Part shown: in pieces, positions 12,408-23,360 of the stretch
Layout: every line of letters begins with the position of its first letter
Numbering within the stretch: the first letter of the stretch is position 1
Assembly: GCA_028023455.1 (NCBI GenBank)
Contig: JAQFVV010000112.1
Coordinates: 2,604,001-2,668,000, forward strand
Reading direction: 5' to 3'
Source: Epiperipatus broadwayi
Lineage: Eukaryota; Onychophora; Udeonychophora; Euonychophora; Peripatidae
DNA length: 64,000 nt
Made by a program: the position numbers and the translations under genes
Notes under the pieces: model-generated
Database searches by the model: none
Told to the model about the DNA's origin: nothing
Seen by the model: the letters and a program-made list of their open reading frames with translations, nothing else

Positions 12408-12599
12408 ATAGTTCCATCTACTAACCTGTGTTCAAAAACCCTATATCCCATCCCGCTCCTTTTGTCGTGTATATATATTTTATGTATATATTTGAGATGC
12501 GCCCCTAAAAATTTATAAATTTTAACTTTCAATAATATTTTATTATTATTAATTTTATTATTATTAATTCTTTTATTAAAGTACATAGGTGCAGCTCAA

Positions 12600-13030
12600 A
12601 TATACATATAGGAGCAAAATATTAACAAAATATTGATTTTTTAAAAATATTTTATTATATGTCATTTATACAACTTTTTCTTTTTAAAGTACTTTTTTTT
12701 CCTATTAAACTGTATTTTATAAAATCCAAGATAGAAGATGCAACTGTTAATTGTCCAAAAATAATTAAAGGGTTGGAAACACTATTGTTTTAATCTGGGG
12801 AAGGTATTTTTAATTAAAGTTTTTACTTAAAATAAAATGGGGATTAAGATTAACGATTGTACTTTTGTTATAAACATTTTGTCAAATCTATTTCCAATCT
12901 GGAAATAGATTTGAATATATTTTTGGAATGTTATCTAACAGTTGCATCTTTCAAAAACAATGGACAAAGAAATGTAAAATTTCTGTTAGATTAAAGATTA
13001 CGTTTGAGCTAGAGATAAGAAATGGAAAGC
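12600..13030. other. AT-rich stretch, nothing recognised
   Basis: Contains a local inverted repeat near 12890-12912 (caaatctatttccaatctgg and its near complement) but no gene signal. Confidence 0.4.
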
Positions 13031-14285
13031 ATTCTTCAAATACCTGAGCAGGAGTATAAAATGGCCGGATTTTAAATCAGAACAGATTAGCTACTATTGA
13101 CAGAACTGCAGTGAACATAACCCAAGTTGGTTTGAAAGTTTAAAAAAAAATAATGATAGAGTAGTAAGCCCATTTCGTGAAGATCATCTTCCGCTGCCGT
13201 AATATCCTGCTGCCCTGAAATGAAGAAAGACCTAAAAAAAGAACTTTGGAATGCTGATCAGAAGCTGGCTGTCACCAAGAATTCATTGGATCCATTAAAT
13301 GCCGTACTTTGAAAAATGGACTCTTAAAATGGTGCAAGGTAAATTATTTCAAACCGCCACCATTGAAACTAAATCTAACTTGCCTAACTAGTCTCAAACT
13401 CAACTATCAATTCCTCCTAATGTATAACTTCACTTTGTAACTTTTCTAATATGTAAATTGCTCTCAATTAATTTCTATAAATTTAATTCTCTCTCATATG
13501 CTCTAACTCTTTTAATGTTAGTATGGTCATTTCTTTATATGTATTTATTACTTGATTTTATATATCTATTTTAGTTATTATTATTATGCCAATCTCAAGC
13601 AATCTAACGAGTTGAATTTCTAAAATTTTTTCTTTCTTCTTTTAAGTAAACCTTCATGAATTAAGGCTATTAACATTCCCTTAAAATATAATGTATTGTT
13701 AATTAATACGCTCGCCAGATTGTTTTACGAGTCATCATTTTTTATGTTTTAGTATAAAAATTTGTTTATTTAATTCTGGACTCTACCCGGGGAAAATCCA
13801 GAACTCAAGCTAATTAACGCTCTGAAACTTATTTATTTTATAATTATTTATTCAATTCTGAAAGGCTGATTTATTATTTGTTTTCTATATAACTGCTAGT
13901 TTTTTTTATATTCTTAAAATATCAAATACAGTACTTAAATATTCCAGTTATTATAAAATCAATGAAGGTTGATTTATTTTAAATAGCAGAAAAGGAGGGA
14001 GTCAAATCTTAACGTATATTTTATTAAATAAAATCTAAATCTCTCTATATATATTCTAGTGGCATAGCATATTATTTATATAAGTTATGGCATTCAAACT
14101 AGGGTCATCTATTTTAAAGCAGTAAATTATATTTCATGTCGTTAGTGACATTCATCCATACAGCGTTACCGACATTCAGCTCATCTTCGTGAATTATATA
14201 TATATGTGCTTCTAATCTAATCTGGGGGTTGCGACAAGATCGAACCCATAGATTTCTCATTATGTCCTGTCCCACAGGGACTTAT
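13031..14285 (+). repeat. LTR-like dispersed repeat, copy 2 (weak)
   Basis: A TATA-box-like tataaaatggccgg near 13055, a GC-richer leader (13180-13340) and a donor-like gcaaggtaaatt near 13338 mirror the layout of the copies at 28 and 37 kb. Direct sequence identity is low, so membership is uncertain. Further right it becomes plain AT-rich sequence. Confidence 0.28.
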
Positions 14286-14421
14286 TCCGTATAAAAAGGC
14301 CTCTTGTGGTGATTCCTGTAAGTCTGGCACACGCTATGCATATCCACTTTCTCCGTATAAAAAGGCCTCTCGCGTCGGTTATACCAGTAAAAGTCTGGGC
14401 CACGCCATGCCTATCCACTTT
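14286..14421 (+). repeat. 66-bp tandem duplication
   Basis: The string tccgtataaaaaggcctct occurs at 14286 and 14352. The copies share aagtctgg, cacgc and atccactttt blocks but differ at many positions, so the duplication is old. Each unit contains a TATA-like element. Confidence 0.8.
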
Positions 14422-14448
14422 TCTCTAAGCACTGCCCTAGAAAAGGGG

Positions 14449-14465
14449 GTGTTAGATTTCGTTTT
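14449..14465 (+). other. Possible polypurine tract and LTR start
   Basis: The sequence aaaaggggg followed by tgttag resembles the PPT/3' LTR boundary of the intact Gypsy at 45380-45398 (aagggggaagggg then tgttag). No matching 5' LTR was found, so this is only a candidate boundary of an eroded LTR element. Confidence 0.25.
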
Positions 14466-14469
14466 TCGT

Positions 14470-15284
14470 CCAGAAGCACGACCTTATCTTTGAGTTCTCT
14501 GCCTATGTTAGTACCGCAATTATTCATGTTGTTATTTCTTTTGCTTATGACCTAATTTTAGTGCTGTAATAATATTAAAATTGCGCTCTGCTCAAAATAT
14601 ATATAAATGCCAAATATTACTAGCCAGATTAATTACTAATATTATTTTAGTTTTATTATACAATCCCATCATCGTAATTTGTTATTTATCTATTTAAGAG
14701 TATTTGCCTTGGGGAAAATAAAGCGTTCTTCTTACCAGCACTAATTAAAAGAATTTTCATTAAGTATTGTATCATATAATCAAATATGTTTTCAAATGTA
14801 TTTTATTTATTTTCATGACCGTAATGGCGTGAAAATAGTTTATATTATATCTGTAATGAATCTCAGAACACTCCCCGAAATAATGTTAGTCACCATGTTT
14901 CAGAACCATAACCCAAAGCGTTAATAGCAATTTTATGTAAATTCTTTCTAATAATTGATTGGCATCTTAATATTGGACCCACCAAAGATGTGTGTTTATT
15001 TATAATATATTATTTAGCTAATAAAAGAGCATATGAAAAATATAGCATGAATGACAATATATAATTATCTATCGTTTGGTAGACCGCTTGATCATTCACG
15101 CACATACTAATGTATGCAATTAATTTATAAATATATACTAATTTGTCATTATATTAAACTATATTTTTATTGTCTAACTTATTTGAGTAGTTGGATTTCC
15201 TTTTTCTCCACTTCCAAATGTATAGCCATGTGTATACATATTTTAGTTAAGTCATAGTTAATAGATGTCTCATTATCTCCTCCG
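14470..15284. other. DDX54 intron 1, AT-rich, nothing recognised
   Basis: No coding, repeat or terminal structure identified by eye. Confidence 0.4.
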
Positions 15285-15570
15285 CTCTGCTAGTGGGCCG
15301 GATTTAAAATTAATTCTCATGTGCCATCATTGTTATGTTATCTATTAGGTGTTGATCTGGGACTTAGAAAGTGGGTTCGAATCCAGCTTGGTTCTTGATC
15401 TAAATCTCAGACTTGACTGGGTTTGAAGTACATTTTGTGAGTTCCATGTTAGATGGATAAACATGTTTTGACCGGTACATTATCAGCACCATCCTTGTGT
15501 TAGCCCTTCATCCTCTCATGCAGATTGCATTGCTAGTGCATAAGGTTTCAATATATACAGTATAAAATGC
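15285..15570 (+). repeat. tRNA-derived SINE-like element
   Basis: A perfect RNA polymerase III B box, GGTTCGAATCC, lies at 15374-15384 in the context gtgggttcgaatccagcttgg, typical of the T-arm of a tRNA-related head. Upstream, ctagtgggccgg (near 15290) is a plausible degraded A box. Downstream is a GC-richer body of about 170 bp that fades into an AT-rich tail. The 5' half does not fold as a tRNA gene, so a SINE head is preferred over a tRNA gene. Confidence 0.55.
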
Positions 15571-17427
15571 TATAATTTTGGTACATTTGTAAATTATATA
15601 GTTGATATATGCAACACATACCACCAATTGCTTTATAAAAACGTAATTGTACAATATAATAGATAACACCAAGAATATCATAAACTAACACTAATTTAAT
15701 CAACATAATTGCACCCATTTCAACAATTTTTTAATTAGACTGTCAAACATTTTTAGATAAATATTTAAGATCTACATTATAACAGTTATAAGGAAATTTC
15801 AAAAAATTGATAATATTGATCCTTTAAGCAAAAGAATTATCAAATAGAAAAATTTTATTTACTTATCTTAAGAATTTTATTTATCTTTTATACATTGATA
15901 CTATTCTTAGAATGAATCTTGTCAGCAAATTGTTTTTTCTTTTGCATGATTTTATGCATAAAAGTCATTTCCACAGAATTCTTATATGCACAGAAATAGC
16001 ATAAAAGCCATTGACTTTAAAATTATAATTCATGATTTGCAAAACAATCTTATTCAAGAATTACATACATATTGAAACACTGCTATTCTTCTTAGTATAA
16101 TTATTTTTGTACTTCTACCAAAGTCATTTAATCATCTTTCTAAATATTTTAGTATCTATAAAATTTGTCTCAACACATTTTTTTTAATCTTCAGAACTTT
16201 TATTTATAGCTTTTATTCTCATACCAAAATTCATTACAAATTTTATGAATCCTATTTATGAATTTCTTCAACTTGCTTTCATCTTAAGCAGCAATTGTCA
16301 AATCACATCAAAAAATCAAACACTATAAGACAGACTTCCTCAATATTGTTTTCCATCTAGCATATACTTACCATCTTTTCAAAATTAATTTTACAGCTTT
16401 TTAAATCAAATGTTGGTCTATCCACTATTTAGAATATTTTAATTTGACAAAAAAGTTGATTGATTAAAAAGAAACTTTATATACCTACTCTTAATAGTAA
16501 TTATATTTAGTTTGGAGTTTTTTTATGCTAGAATTTAAAGGTCCTGATTTTTAATTATATATTCCTCTTCATAATAGAATTTAAATATAATAAATTTGTA
16601 AAAAGTTAGGAAGTAATTACAGGTGCTTTTTTTTTTAAGTTATACTAATAAAGGTGTTTTTATAATTAAAAAAAATTAATCAATTTTAAATGATAATGTA
16701 CCAAATAAGATAGATCTTTGTAGTTAAAACAGGCATAAGAAATGGTGATCATGTGATGTTAGATCTTTGTAGCATAATTTCATTCTATATTTTTAAAAAA
16801 ATTCAATTTTTTTTGAGATGCAACTATTATACTGCTCGTGTATTTTATGCATATGACTTTCTGATTTCCATATTTTTTTCCCAAAAGAAAACTCAACAAG
16901 ATAGTGCTGGAATTTTACATATATATAGAAAAATATATTTTAATTCGTTATTAAAATATGAAAATGTGGCAAATATATATCGCTACATTTAAGCAACTTT
17001 ATCGTGTTAATCAATTACTGTTAATCCGATGATTTTTCTCAATATACTTTGCAACTTATTTCATGGTTCAATACTTATTCTTTTACTATAATTGTGACCT
17101 ATTTGTGAACTTATAAGAATCATATAAATGCAAAAAAATTACATAAAAATGTAATATATATTATACATTGTACACACAATTTACGGCTAATATATTTTTG
17201 TAAATATAACTTTGTAATGAAATATTTTTTAATCGCAAAGAATTTATATTTTTTACTTGTGCTTATTTTCTGATCAGAAACTCTATGTACATGGATGGTG
17301 TTGTATGTACACACAGGACATGCCATCACCACCCCCGTGAACTTAAATAAATAAATATTTATGTCCAACTGTAATAAACATGAAACAAGTATTTAGTAAT
17401 CCGCAAAACAACTAAAAATAAATTTCA
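15571..17427. other. DDX54 intron 1, 5' part, nothing recognised
   Basis: AT-rich intron. ORFs at 16753-16992 and 17120-17368 have no recognisable similarity and composition typical of non-coding DNA. Confidence 0.5.
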
Positions 17428-17433
17428 ACTTAC

Positions 17434-17739
17434 GCCACTTTCAGGAACGATTTCAAATTCTATGTCATTACTTATATCTGTTGCTTGCTTTTTAGACTTG
17501 TTCCACTTTTTCTTTTTGAAGTTTTTTTCTTTTTTTTTACAACTTGATCCATCTTCAGATTGTTCATTGGATGTTGAAGTTTTGCGTTTATGTTTTTTAT
17601 ATTTAAAGTCATCTTTTGTTTTAAATTTACTTTCTTTGTAATTATTAATTTTAGTACGAGCTTTAAAAATTTTTTTCAGTCTATTATTGCTTTTTGACAT
17701 AAACGTATTTTCCTTACGGTTTCTATCTCGCTTTCTCAT
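17434..17739 (-). CDS. DDX54: DDX54/Dbp10 RNA helicase, exon 1 (N-terminus)
   Basis: A minus-strand open frame of 102 codons runs from ATG at 17739 to GGC at 17434, followed directly by a consensus GTAAGT donor (17433-17428). Translation is extremely lysine-rich (KKHKRK, KKKEKNFKKKKW), consistent with nuclear/nucleolar targeting, and ends ISNDIEFEIVPESG. The EFEI segment matches the short conserved patch near the N-terminus of animal DDX54, and exon 2 joins in phase 0. A longer reading from a TTG at 17763 is not used because animal genes start at ATG. There is a second in-frame ATG at 17700. Without exon 2 this exon could pass as an anonymous basic ORF. The donor and phase agreement support the assignment. 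Confidence 0.8.
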
Positions 17740-17920
17740 AATTATTGTAAAATTTCCAATCAAAGCAAAAAAAAAAAAAAAGATACACTTGAATCTTAAG
17801 AGTTATAGCAATTTAGACAACCATACGACAGTACGCATTTTATATCTATGGAGGCAGACATTTTATTTTTGTAATCCAATGAAATTACTCACGTTTCATT
17901 AAACGCTCGCGAGATTTCAA
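17740..17920 (-). promoter_or_regulatory. Probable DDX54 promoter and 5' UTR: CCAAT box and CTCGCGAGA palindrome
   Basis: Upstream of the ATG lie an A/T tract (17766-17780), a CCAAT pentamer at 17876-17880 and CTCGCGAGA at 17906-17914. The CpG-containing TCTCGCGAGA-type palindrome is a known core element of TATA-less housekeeping promoters. In this AT-rich, CpG-poor surrounding it stands out. No TATA box is evident. Confidence 0.5.
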
Positions 17921-18239
17921 AAATATATTAAAAAAAAAAAAAAATTCTCATTAAAATATTTGTATATATAAATTGAAAAGATTCGTACTATCGTATTAGA
18001 CCCGCCTGATATATATATATATATTTAATAAGTTTTATGAAATTCACATTCTTTTGAGAATATTCGCCATATTATTTATATAATCTTGTTTGATCAATTT
18101 TTTGTTAAAGTAGTAATAGTAAGTATTCTAATATGCTTTATTGATAAATGCCCCAAGAGAAAGCACTTAAAAATCTCTCTATCTAGAAATTATTCCCAAT
18201 CCTCTATCGGTTTCATGCTTTGGGAAACTTCAGTGAGAT
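17921..18239. other. AT-rich flank upstream of DDX54, nothing recognised
   Basis: Simple A and TA tracts; no gene or repeat identified. Confidence 0.4.
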
Positions 18240-18453
18240 GCTAGCATATTTCAGACACTAGTAAAAGAGAGGGGGGAAGCATGCAGAGAATATAAGTGCT
18301 ATTAAGAACAAAGAAAGTGAAAAAGATGTTTTTCATGTTAAATGGCAGAAAGTTTTTTTTTTTTAAAAAAAGTTGGCTCAAATAGATAATTATATATAGA
18401 GAGAATGAAATTGATTAATAAATTGTTGGATGTTATTAATAAAAGTGGAAGAG

Positions 18454-18804
18454 GCTGTGGTTGTTAAAGAGCCAAAGTCACCAAAATATATGGGTACTGA
18501 ATTGAGTTCAGATCCATATGACTATAGCTTAGATTGAAAATGTTATTGTGTTTTCAATTTCATTCTCATGGTTTTGTAGTGAAGTAGAGATAAAAGGTGG
18601 CTGCTGGAGGGTTGCATTAGATCTAGGTGCAGTGCTCTCAGATCCAAGGCTCCTTACTGATGAAGGCCACAAGCCAGAAACTAGTCTGGGGATATTGGAT
18701 GAGTAGGCACTAGATAAGGATTTTATGCACAAGCCTTCTGGCATCCATTGATTACTCAGGTTAGCACAAGGTGGCACTACTATATGGAGAGTTTTTGCCT
18801 GTTT
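18454..18804 (+). mobile_element. Short non-autonomous repeat with hammerhead-like core, copy 1
   Basis: Flanked by a 16-bp direct repeat with one mismatch (aataaaagtggaagag at 18438-18453; attaaaagtggaagag at 18805-18820) that restores the interrupted LINE when one copy is removed. The body matches the minus strand of 40405-40850 and much of 53380-53819. It contains CTGATGA (18657-18663), a GGC-cacaa-GCC hairpin, GAAAC (18677-18681) and GTC (18684-18686). The 3' end is ggagagtttttgcctg. No coding potential. The 351-bp length suggests 5' truncation relative to the 440-446 bp copies. Target duplications of this size fit retroposition. Confidence 0.85.
18657..18686 (+). ncRNA. Hammerhead-ribozyme-like core in short repeat, copy 1
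   Basis: CTGATGA, A, GGC-cacaa-GCC, A, GAAAC, ta, GTC. All invariant hammerhead core bases are present and the natural cleavage triplet GTC follows. Stem II is only 3 bp with an A/A juxtaposition at its base, and stem III would be minimal. Self-cleavage is therefore possible but not assured. Confidence 0.6.
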
Positions 18805-19450
18805 ATTAAAAGTGGAAGAGATATGAATAAAAAATTTTGGAAATACATTAGAAGGAATGTAGGAGAGAGAGAAATAGTGTTACTAGATGATGAGGGAATA
18901 GAGTGTAGCTCTAGGGAAGAATTAGAGAAATCTTAAATAAGTATGTAATTGATATAGAAAAGATGTTAGATGTGAAGGACAGAGATAACAAACATGAAAG
19001 CATATAGTAATGGAAATATTAAGTTTATAGAAAATGAACTGAATGAGGCAGGGAAAAAATTGAAAAGGCAAGAGGTTGGGATGGATGGGTAGCAGAAATG
19101 ATATGAATTTAGGACATAGGGCAAAATTAAAACATCCGTTTTTAATAAAATGACACAGAATAGAGATTTTCCAGGTAGATGGAGTAATATAAGAGTAAGG
19201 CTACTATTTAAAGGAAAGGATAAGTATAGAAAGTTAAGCAATTATAGGCTAATATCAGTAACGTCAGTGCTATATAAAGTTTTTGCATATATGATGGCTC
19301 GAAGGGTCGCAAAATGGATGGAAGAAAATAATATAGTGGGAGAAATGCAGGGAGATTTTTGATCAGATAGGCTTATAGGAGATAGTTTATTTGTAAATAC
19401 AGGTAGACAGTTATATATGTTTTTATAGATATAGCGAAGGCATATGACTG

Positions 19451-19486
19451 AGTGGTACTACTGTATGGAGAATTTTGCCTGTTTAA
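19451..19486 (+). repeat. Terminal fragment of the hammerhead repeat family
   Basis: The segment tggtactactgtatggaga followed by attttgcctgttta is nearly identical to the 3' end of the copy at 18454-18804 (18775-18803). Only this end is present, abutting the decayed LINE. Confidence 0.65.
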
Positions 19487-19489
19487 TTT

Positions 19490-20067
19490 GTTAAGGAAAT
19501 AAATGAATTATGTTAACCCATATAATAAAATGTCTGAACGAATCAAGTTGGAAATTATTAATCGTTATTGATAGGGGCGCCATTAATATCCACCATACTT
19601 TAGTCCCATATTCTTTCAAGGATAGGTATTGTAATAAATAAATAATTTTCCTTTCGAAAAGTTACAAAAAAAAAAGTAAATTATAGTAATTTATTAAGGA
19701 AATAAAGAATTATGTTAACCTGTATGATTATTATTTTACAAATAACGAGGTGGGCCCAGTAACATTAGATTTGTGTGTATTTGCATAGAAACAACACCAT
19801 CAAGCAGTATGAAAACGCTAATAGAACAATACCAAAAAAACATTTTGACACTTTAAATTTTTAGATTTTAAATGATACCAGTCAAAAGAGTTGTTAACAT
19901 GGATTTTATTATCATATTTGGTTAGTAGAAACTTTTTTTACATTTTACGGTTGTATTTTTTATTGTTTCTAATTTTAAAGTAATGTTGTCTGCTACTCTT
20001 AATCATACATGTTTTTATCAAAGAACTGTGTCTTGCATATTCAAAAATATATGAAAAATATTTGAAA
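19490..20067. other. Spacer with a 35-bp direct repeat
   Basis: The segment ttaaggaaataaa followed by gaattatgttaacc occurs near 19491 and again near 19692, about 200 bp apart. Otherwise nothing recognised. Confidence 0.45.
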
Positions 20068-20447
20068 TGTTAATTTTAAAAAATATAAGTAAAGTTTAAA
20101 TAAAAATAGTTAGAGTCAATTAAGTAACTAAAAGTTTAAGCTAAATAAAACAAAATACCATATACACTTTAAATAAATACTTTACAATGCAATATATAAT
20201 ATAAAATAGAATTTATTCCTTCTTGCTTAAGATTTCAGCTACCTGGCAGTCATCATCTGAACTACAATATTCAAGTACATACTTATATCAAATCACTTCA
20301 AACATTAAGAAATTTTGTAGAGGACATAGCTGAAAATGTCTTAACATTTGAGGGGATATTTATTTCAGGTAGAATATACACTGAAAATATATTGGTACAC
20401 CTGTATCGTCATTGGTACTTGTACCTTTTGTATACAAACTTATATCA

Positions 20448-20525
20448 TTAAAAACCAGTTAACATTTAGACAATAACAATCAACAATTTCTTATTGTTGT
20501 CAAGGCAACCTCTTTTTAAAAATAA
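20448..20525 (-). repeat. Dispersed repeat shared with 39935-40030 (inverted)
   Basis: The segment ttgtcaaggcaacctctttt and the preceding aaccagttaacatttagaca match the reverse complement of 39930-40030. A shorter second copy lies at 20767-20822. Identity of the element is unknown. Confidence 0.65.
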
Positions 20526-21289
20526 GGGTGGAATCTCACCCTTCTTAATGGTCTAGATTGCAACTTGACTACAGAGGTTGAAATTATTGATACAAAGAAG
20601 TTTAAATAAACCTCTTTAAACAGATAAATAAAACCTATTCTGAATGCAGACTAATAAATAGTCAATTATAACATTACAAACTCCAATTATAAATTTCAAA
20701 TTGGACCCAAAGTATTACTTAAATAATAAGTGTAATAATGTTCAAAGCCAATGGGTTTACAAGTAATTAAAAACCAGTCAACATTTAGACAATATCAATA
20801 ACAATCAACAATTTCTGTTATATATAAAAAAAAAAACCATAAACAATATGCTATATTATGGATTTTAAAAGATAATATACTTTTTTAATGATTCCGATAA
20901 CTGTATATTCTTATAAACATTTAGTTAATATTATCTCTTATTTTTAATTGATTTCTTTTATATAAACTTTTATATTTTTAATACATATTTTTTTATATTT
21001 TTATTACTTTTAAACTGTTTAATAATTTGATTTATTTTTATCATTTTAACTTAAAATATTAGCCTTTATATATCTATATACAATTTAGAGAACTTTTATG
21101 AAGAAGGAATTAAAACACTAGTTTATTTCTCAGAGTACTATTGCTGCAATTATCATAGAGTTATAATATTCTACATCTATATATCCTTGAATGGACTGTG
21201 AATTGTGTAAAGTAATAATAGTAGTTTTTAATGAATGCAGGGAATGGAATTGTTAAGCCTGTAACAACAGTAAGATATAATATGCATGA

Positions 21290-21535
21290 ATATTAAACAT
21301 ATTCAATTAGTATTTATTAAGGTTATTTGTGTTCTGTATTAATTTACTTGTTAGTAGATTATTTGGTTATTAGTCCATCTCCTCACGACTACTTTTCTAA
21401 TTAAGATATTGGGAACTCAGGCATAACTTAATAAGTGCAGGTGTGAGTTGAGTCCATAACTTTTGGCTAATCATCAGTGCCAAATGCAATGTTAGCACAA
21501 TCAAATTTTGAGTGTGTCAAGAAAACTGTAGAAAC
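21290..21535 (+). repeat. Medium repeat, copy 1 (pair with 27460-27735)
   Basis: Shares, in order, a ttaaacatattcaatta-like start, a ttagtag...ttattagtc block, a caggcataacttaataagtgca-like segment and cataacttttggctaatca with 27520-27720. Inserted between the 5' LTR and gag remnants of the old Gypsy. This copy has lost the tRNA-like head seen in the other. Confidence 0.55.
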
Positions 21536-23229
21536 AAGTACAGAATATCATCATTGGGTCAGATGGGCATTGCAGAGCTGGATGTTTAAGCAATACTAAT
21601 GAGAGACCATTACATATATAGCAAGTGGCATTTGTTTTTTTCCACTTAATATAATTAAGATGCAAAAAGCAGCACCATTTATTATGTTTTTAAGGTAAAA
21701 ACATTATTGGAATAATAAACAGATAACGCCAGCCTGCTTTATTGGCTGAGATATCTTGTGAGGAATATAACGCAAGCAGGGGGGGGGGGGTATGTGTCAA
21801 ATAATATAACACAGATCTTTGAAAATTGAGTAAAGACTGAGTATGGGAATATTTAGAGGAAATCCTTATCAGCTGCTACAAAATATATCTGACAATAGAC
21901 TCTGGCAATAATTCTTAATTGAAGCAGATTAATATAAAAGATGGCTCTCAAGAAAGGAATGACCTATGAATTAATGCTTGCATGACCATGATTTTCAACA
22001 GAAAGCAGACAGTGACCAGAATATTGTAATATTTAAATAGACCAATAACTCACGAAAATCTATACCCAAAGAGAAAATGGCAAACCCACTTGTTATTGTT
22101 GTGAGAAAACATGACTCAAAAAGAAAGGCTGCAGTTGGAAAGATAAAAAATGTTTTAAGTATGGAATTAAAAAATGTTTTAGCATGTATGTAGGAAATTT
22201 AAATACAAGGAGAGACAAACAAAAAACAATGTGGAAGGTTAAACACTAGTTAACTAATTTGTTAAAAGCATGGATATTACTGGAGCAAAGCAATTTATGG
22301 TGGAGTTGCAGTTCTGCAAGAAAAACAATGTAGAAATAGTGTCTGAAAAAGAATGGAATACTGCCAGTCAACTGCACAAAGATCCCTTTATGAAAGAAAA
22401 GCATTAAAGCCCTCGATGTAAATGTATACATGTTGAAATTAGATGACAGAGTATATGCATTGGTTGAATACTGTGAAAAAGTAATACACCATTATATACA
22501 GTAAAAGAGAAAATGAGTTCTATTATTGGCAAGGATTGGTTTCAAGTAATAAGAATCCACATTAATATTGTGAATAAATATTATTAGAACAGGAAATCAA
22601 AAAGATATATCCAAATCTATTTAATGAGTAAGCAATTATAATATTAACAATCCCAATAGAAAATGAAACTGCATGAGAATGTTTATCTGATGTTTAGTAA
22701 ACCAAGTAAAGTTCCCTTTGTACAAATTAAAATTGAAGAGAAAAATTTGAGGGCTGGTTGTTAAGGGAGTTCTGATGCCATTCGAAATGTCAGAATGGAA
22801 AGTGTCTATAGTAATGATAATCAAACCTAATAGCCAGATACAGATATGTAAAAATTATAAAATAATGGTCAATAAGTATTCAAAGTTGCATATTCAATGC
22901 TAAATGTAAAAGACATATAAAATAATAGCTTCCAAAAAGTGCAATACTAATCTAAATTGGATTTTAACTTCACCATCCACCAAATACCAGTGAGTTGGAG
23001 TATTTAAGGATAACAGACTACTATTCAATTTTTTGATGGTACTGAACATATTTCAGGCAAAGGTTAATGCTTTATTACAAAGATTAGATGTAACAACACC
23101 ATATTTATCACAGCTAGGTCCAAAGCAATGTTATGTCAAAGACTGCATAATGTTTGTGATAAACTAGAGAAATTTGGGATGAAATTAAAGGCATAGAAAA
23201 ATGTTTGAAACACAAAATAATTGTCTTTT

Positions 23230-23360
23230 CTAGAGCACATAATTTCAGATAAATATCTATCACTGGAGAAACTGTGAGTAGTACAATATATAATAAAGCC
23301 TTACAACATTATAAAGCTTCAGTCATTTCTTGGTCTGGTGAATTATTTTGAAAGCTTTAT
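23230..23360 (+). pseudogene. Gypsy RT connection remnant
   Basis: The reading EHIISDKYLSLEKL, stop, then LQSFLGLVNYF is the clearest surviving coding trace in the 20.1-25.0 kb element. The stop and surrounding frameshifts show it is dead. Confidence 0.7.

Larger units (their letters stand above)
18240..19440 (+). mobile_element. LINE fragment: reverse transcriptase N-terminal region, split by an inserted short repeat
   Basis: Plus-strand translation downstream of the insertion reads KSGRDMNKKFWKYIRR, then LLDDEGIECSSREELEK, then after frame breaks DFPGRWSNIRVRLLFKGK, LSNYRLISVTSVLYKVF and WMEENNIVGEMQGDF. This is the classic run from linker into RT blocks 0-2 of a non-LTR element (the W..., F KGK, NYR-IS, E-Q-GF pattern). 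Reading stops near the motif A aspartate (about 19440). Stop codons and frameshifts show decay. The stretch 18421-18437 is the upstream continuation, interrupted by the element at 18454-18804. The clade is not certain; it is distinct from the RTE copies. Confidence 0.75.

Noticed and set aside
12341-12586. Minus-strand 81-codon frame containing MGYRVFEHRLVDG
   Set aside because: Low-complexity AAT-repeat translation on one side and no recognisable domain; kept only as the stem-loop feature.
15374-15384. Perfect B box suggesting a tRNA gene
   Set aside because: No tRNA cloverleaf can be formed with the upstream sequence, and the homology-like body continues downstream; a SINE head fits better.
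17740-17763. Longer DDX54 start at a TTG (17763)
   Set aside because: Animal genes initiate at ATG; the first ATG in frame is at 17739.
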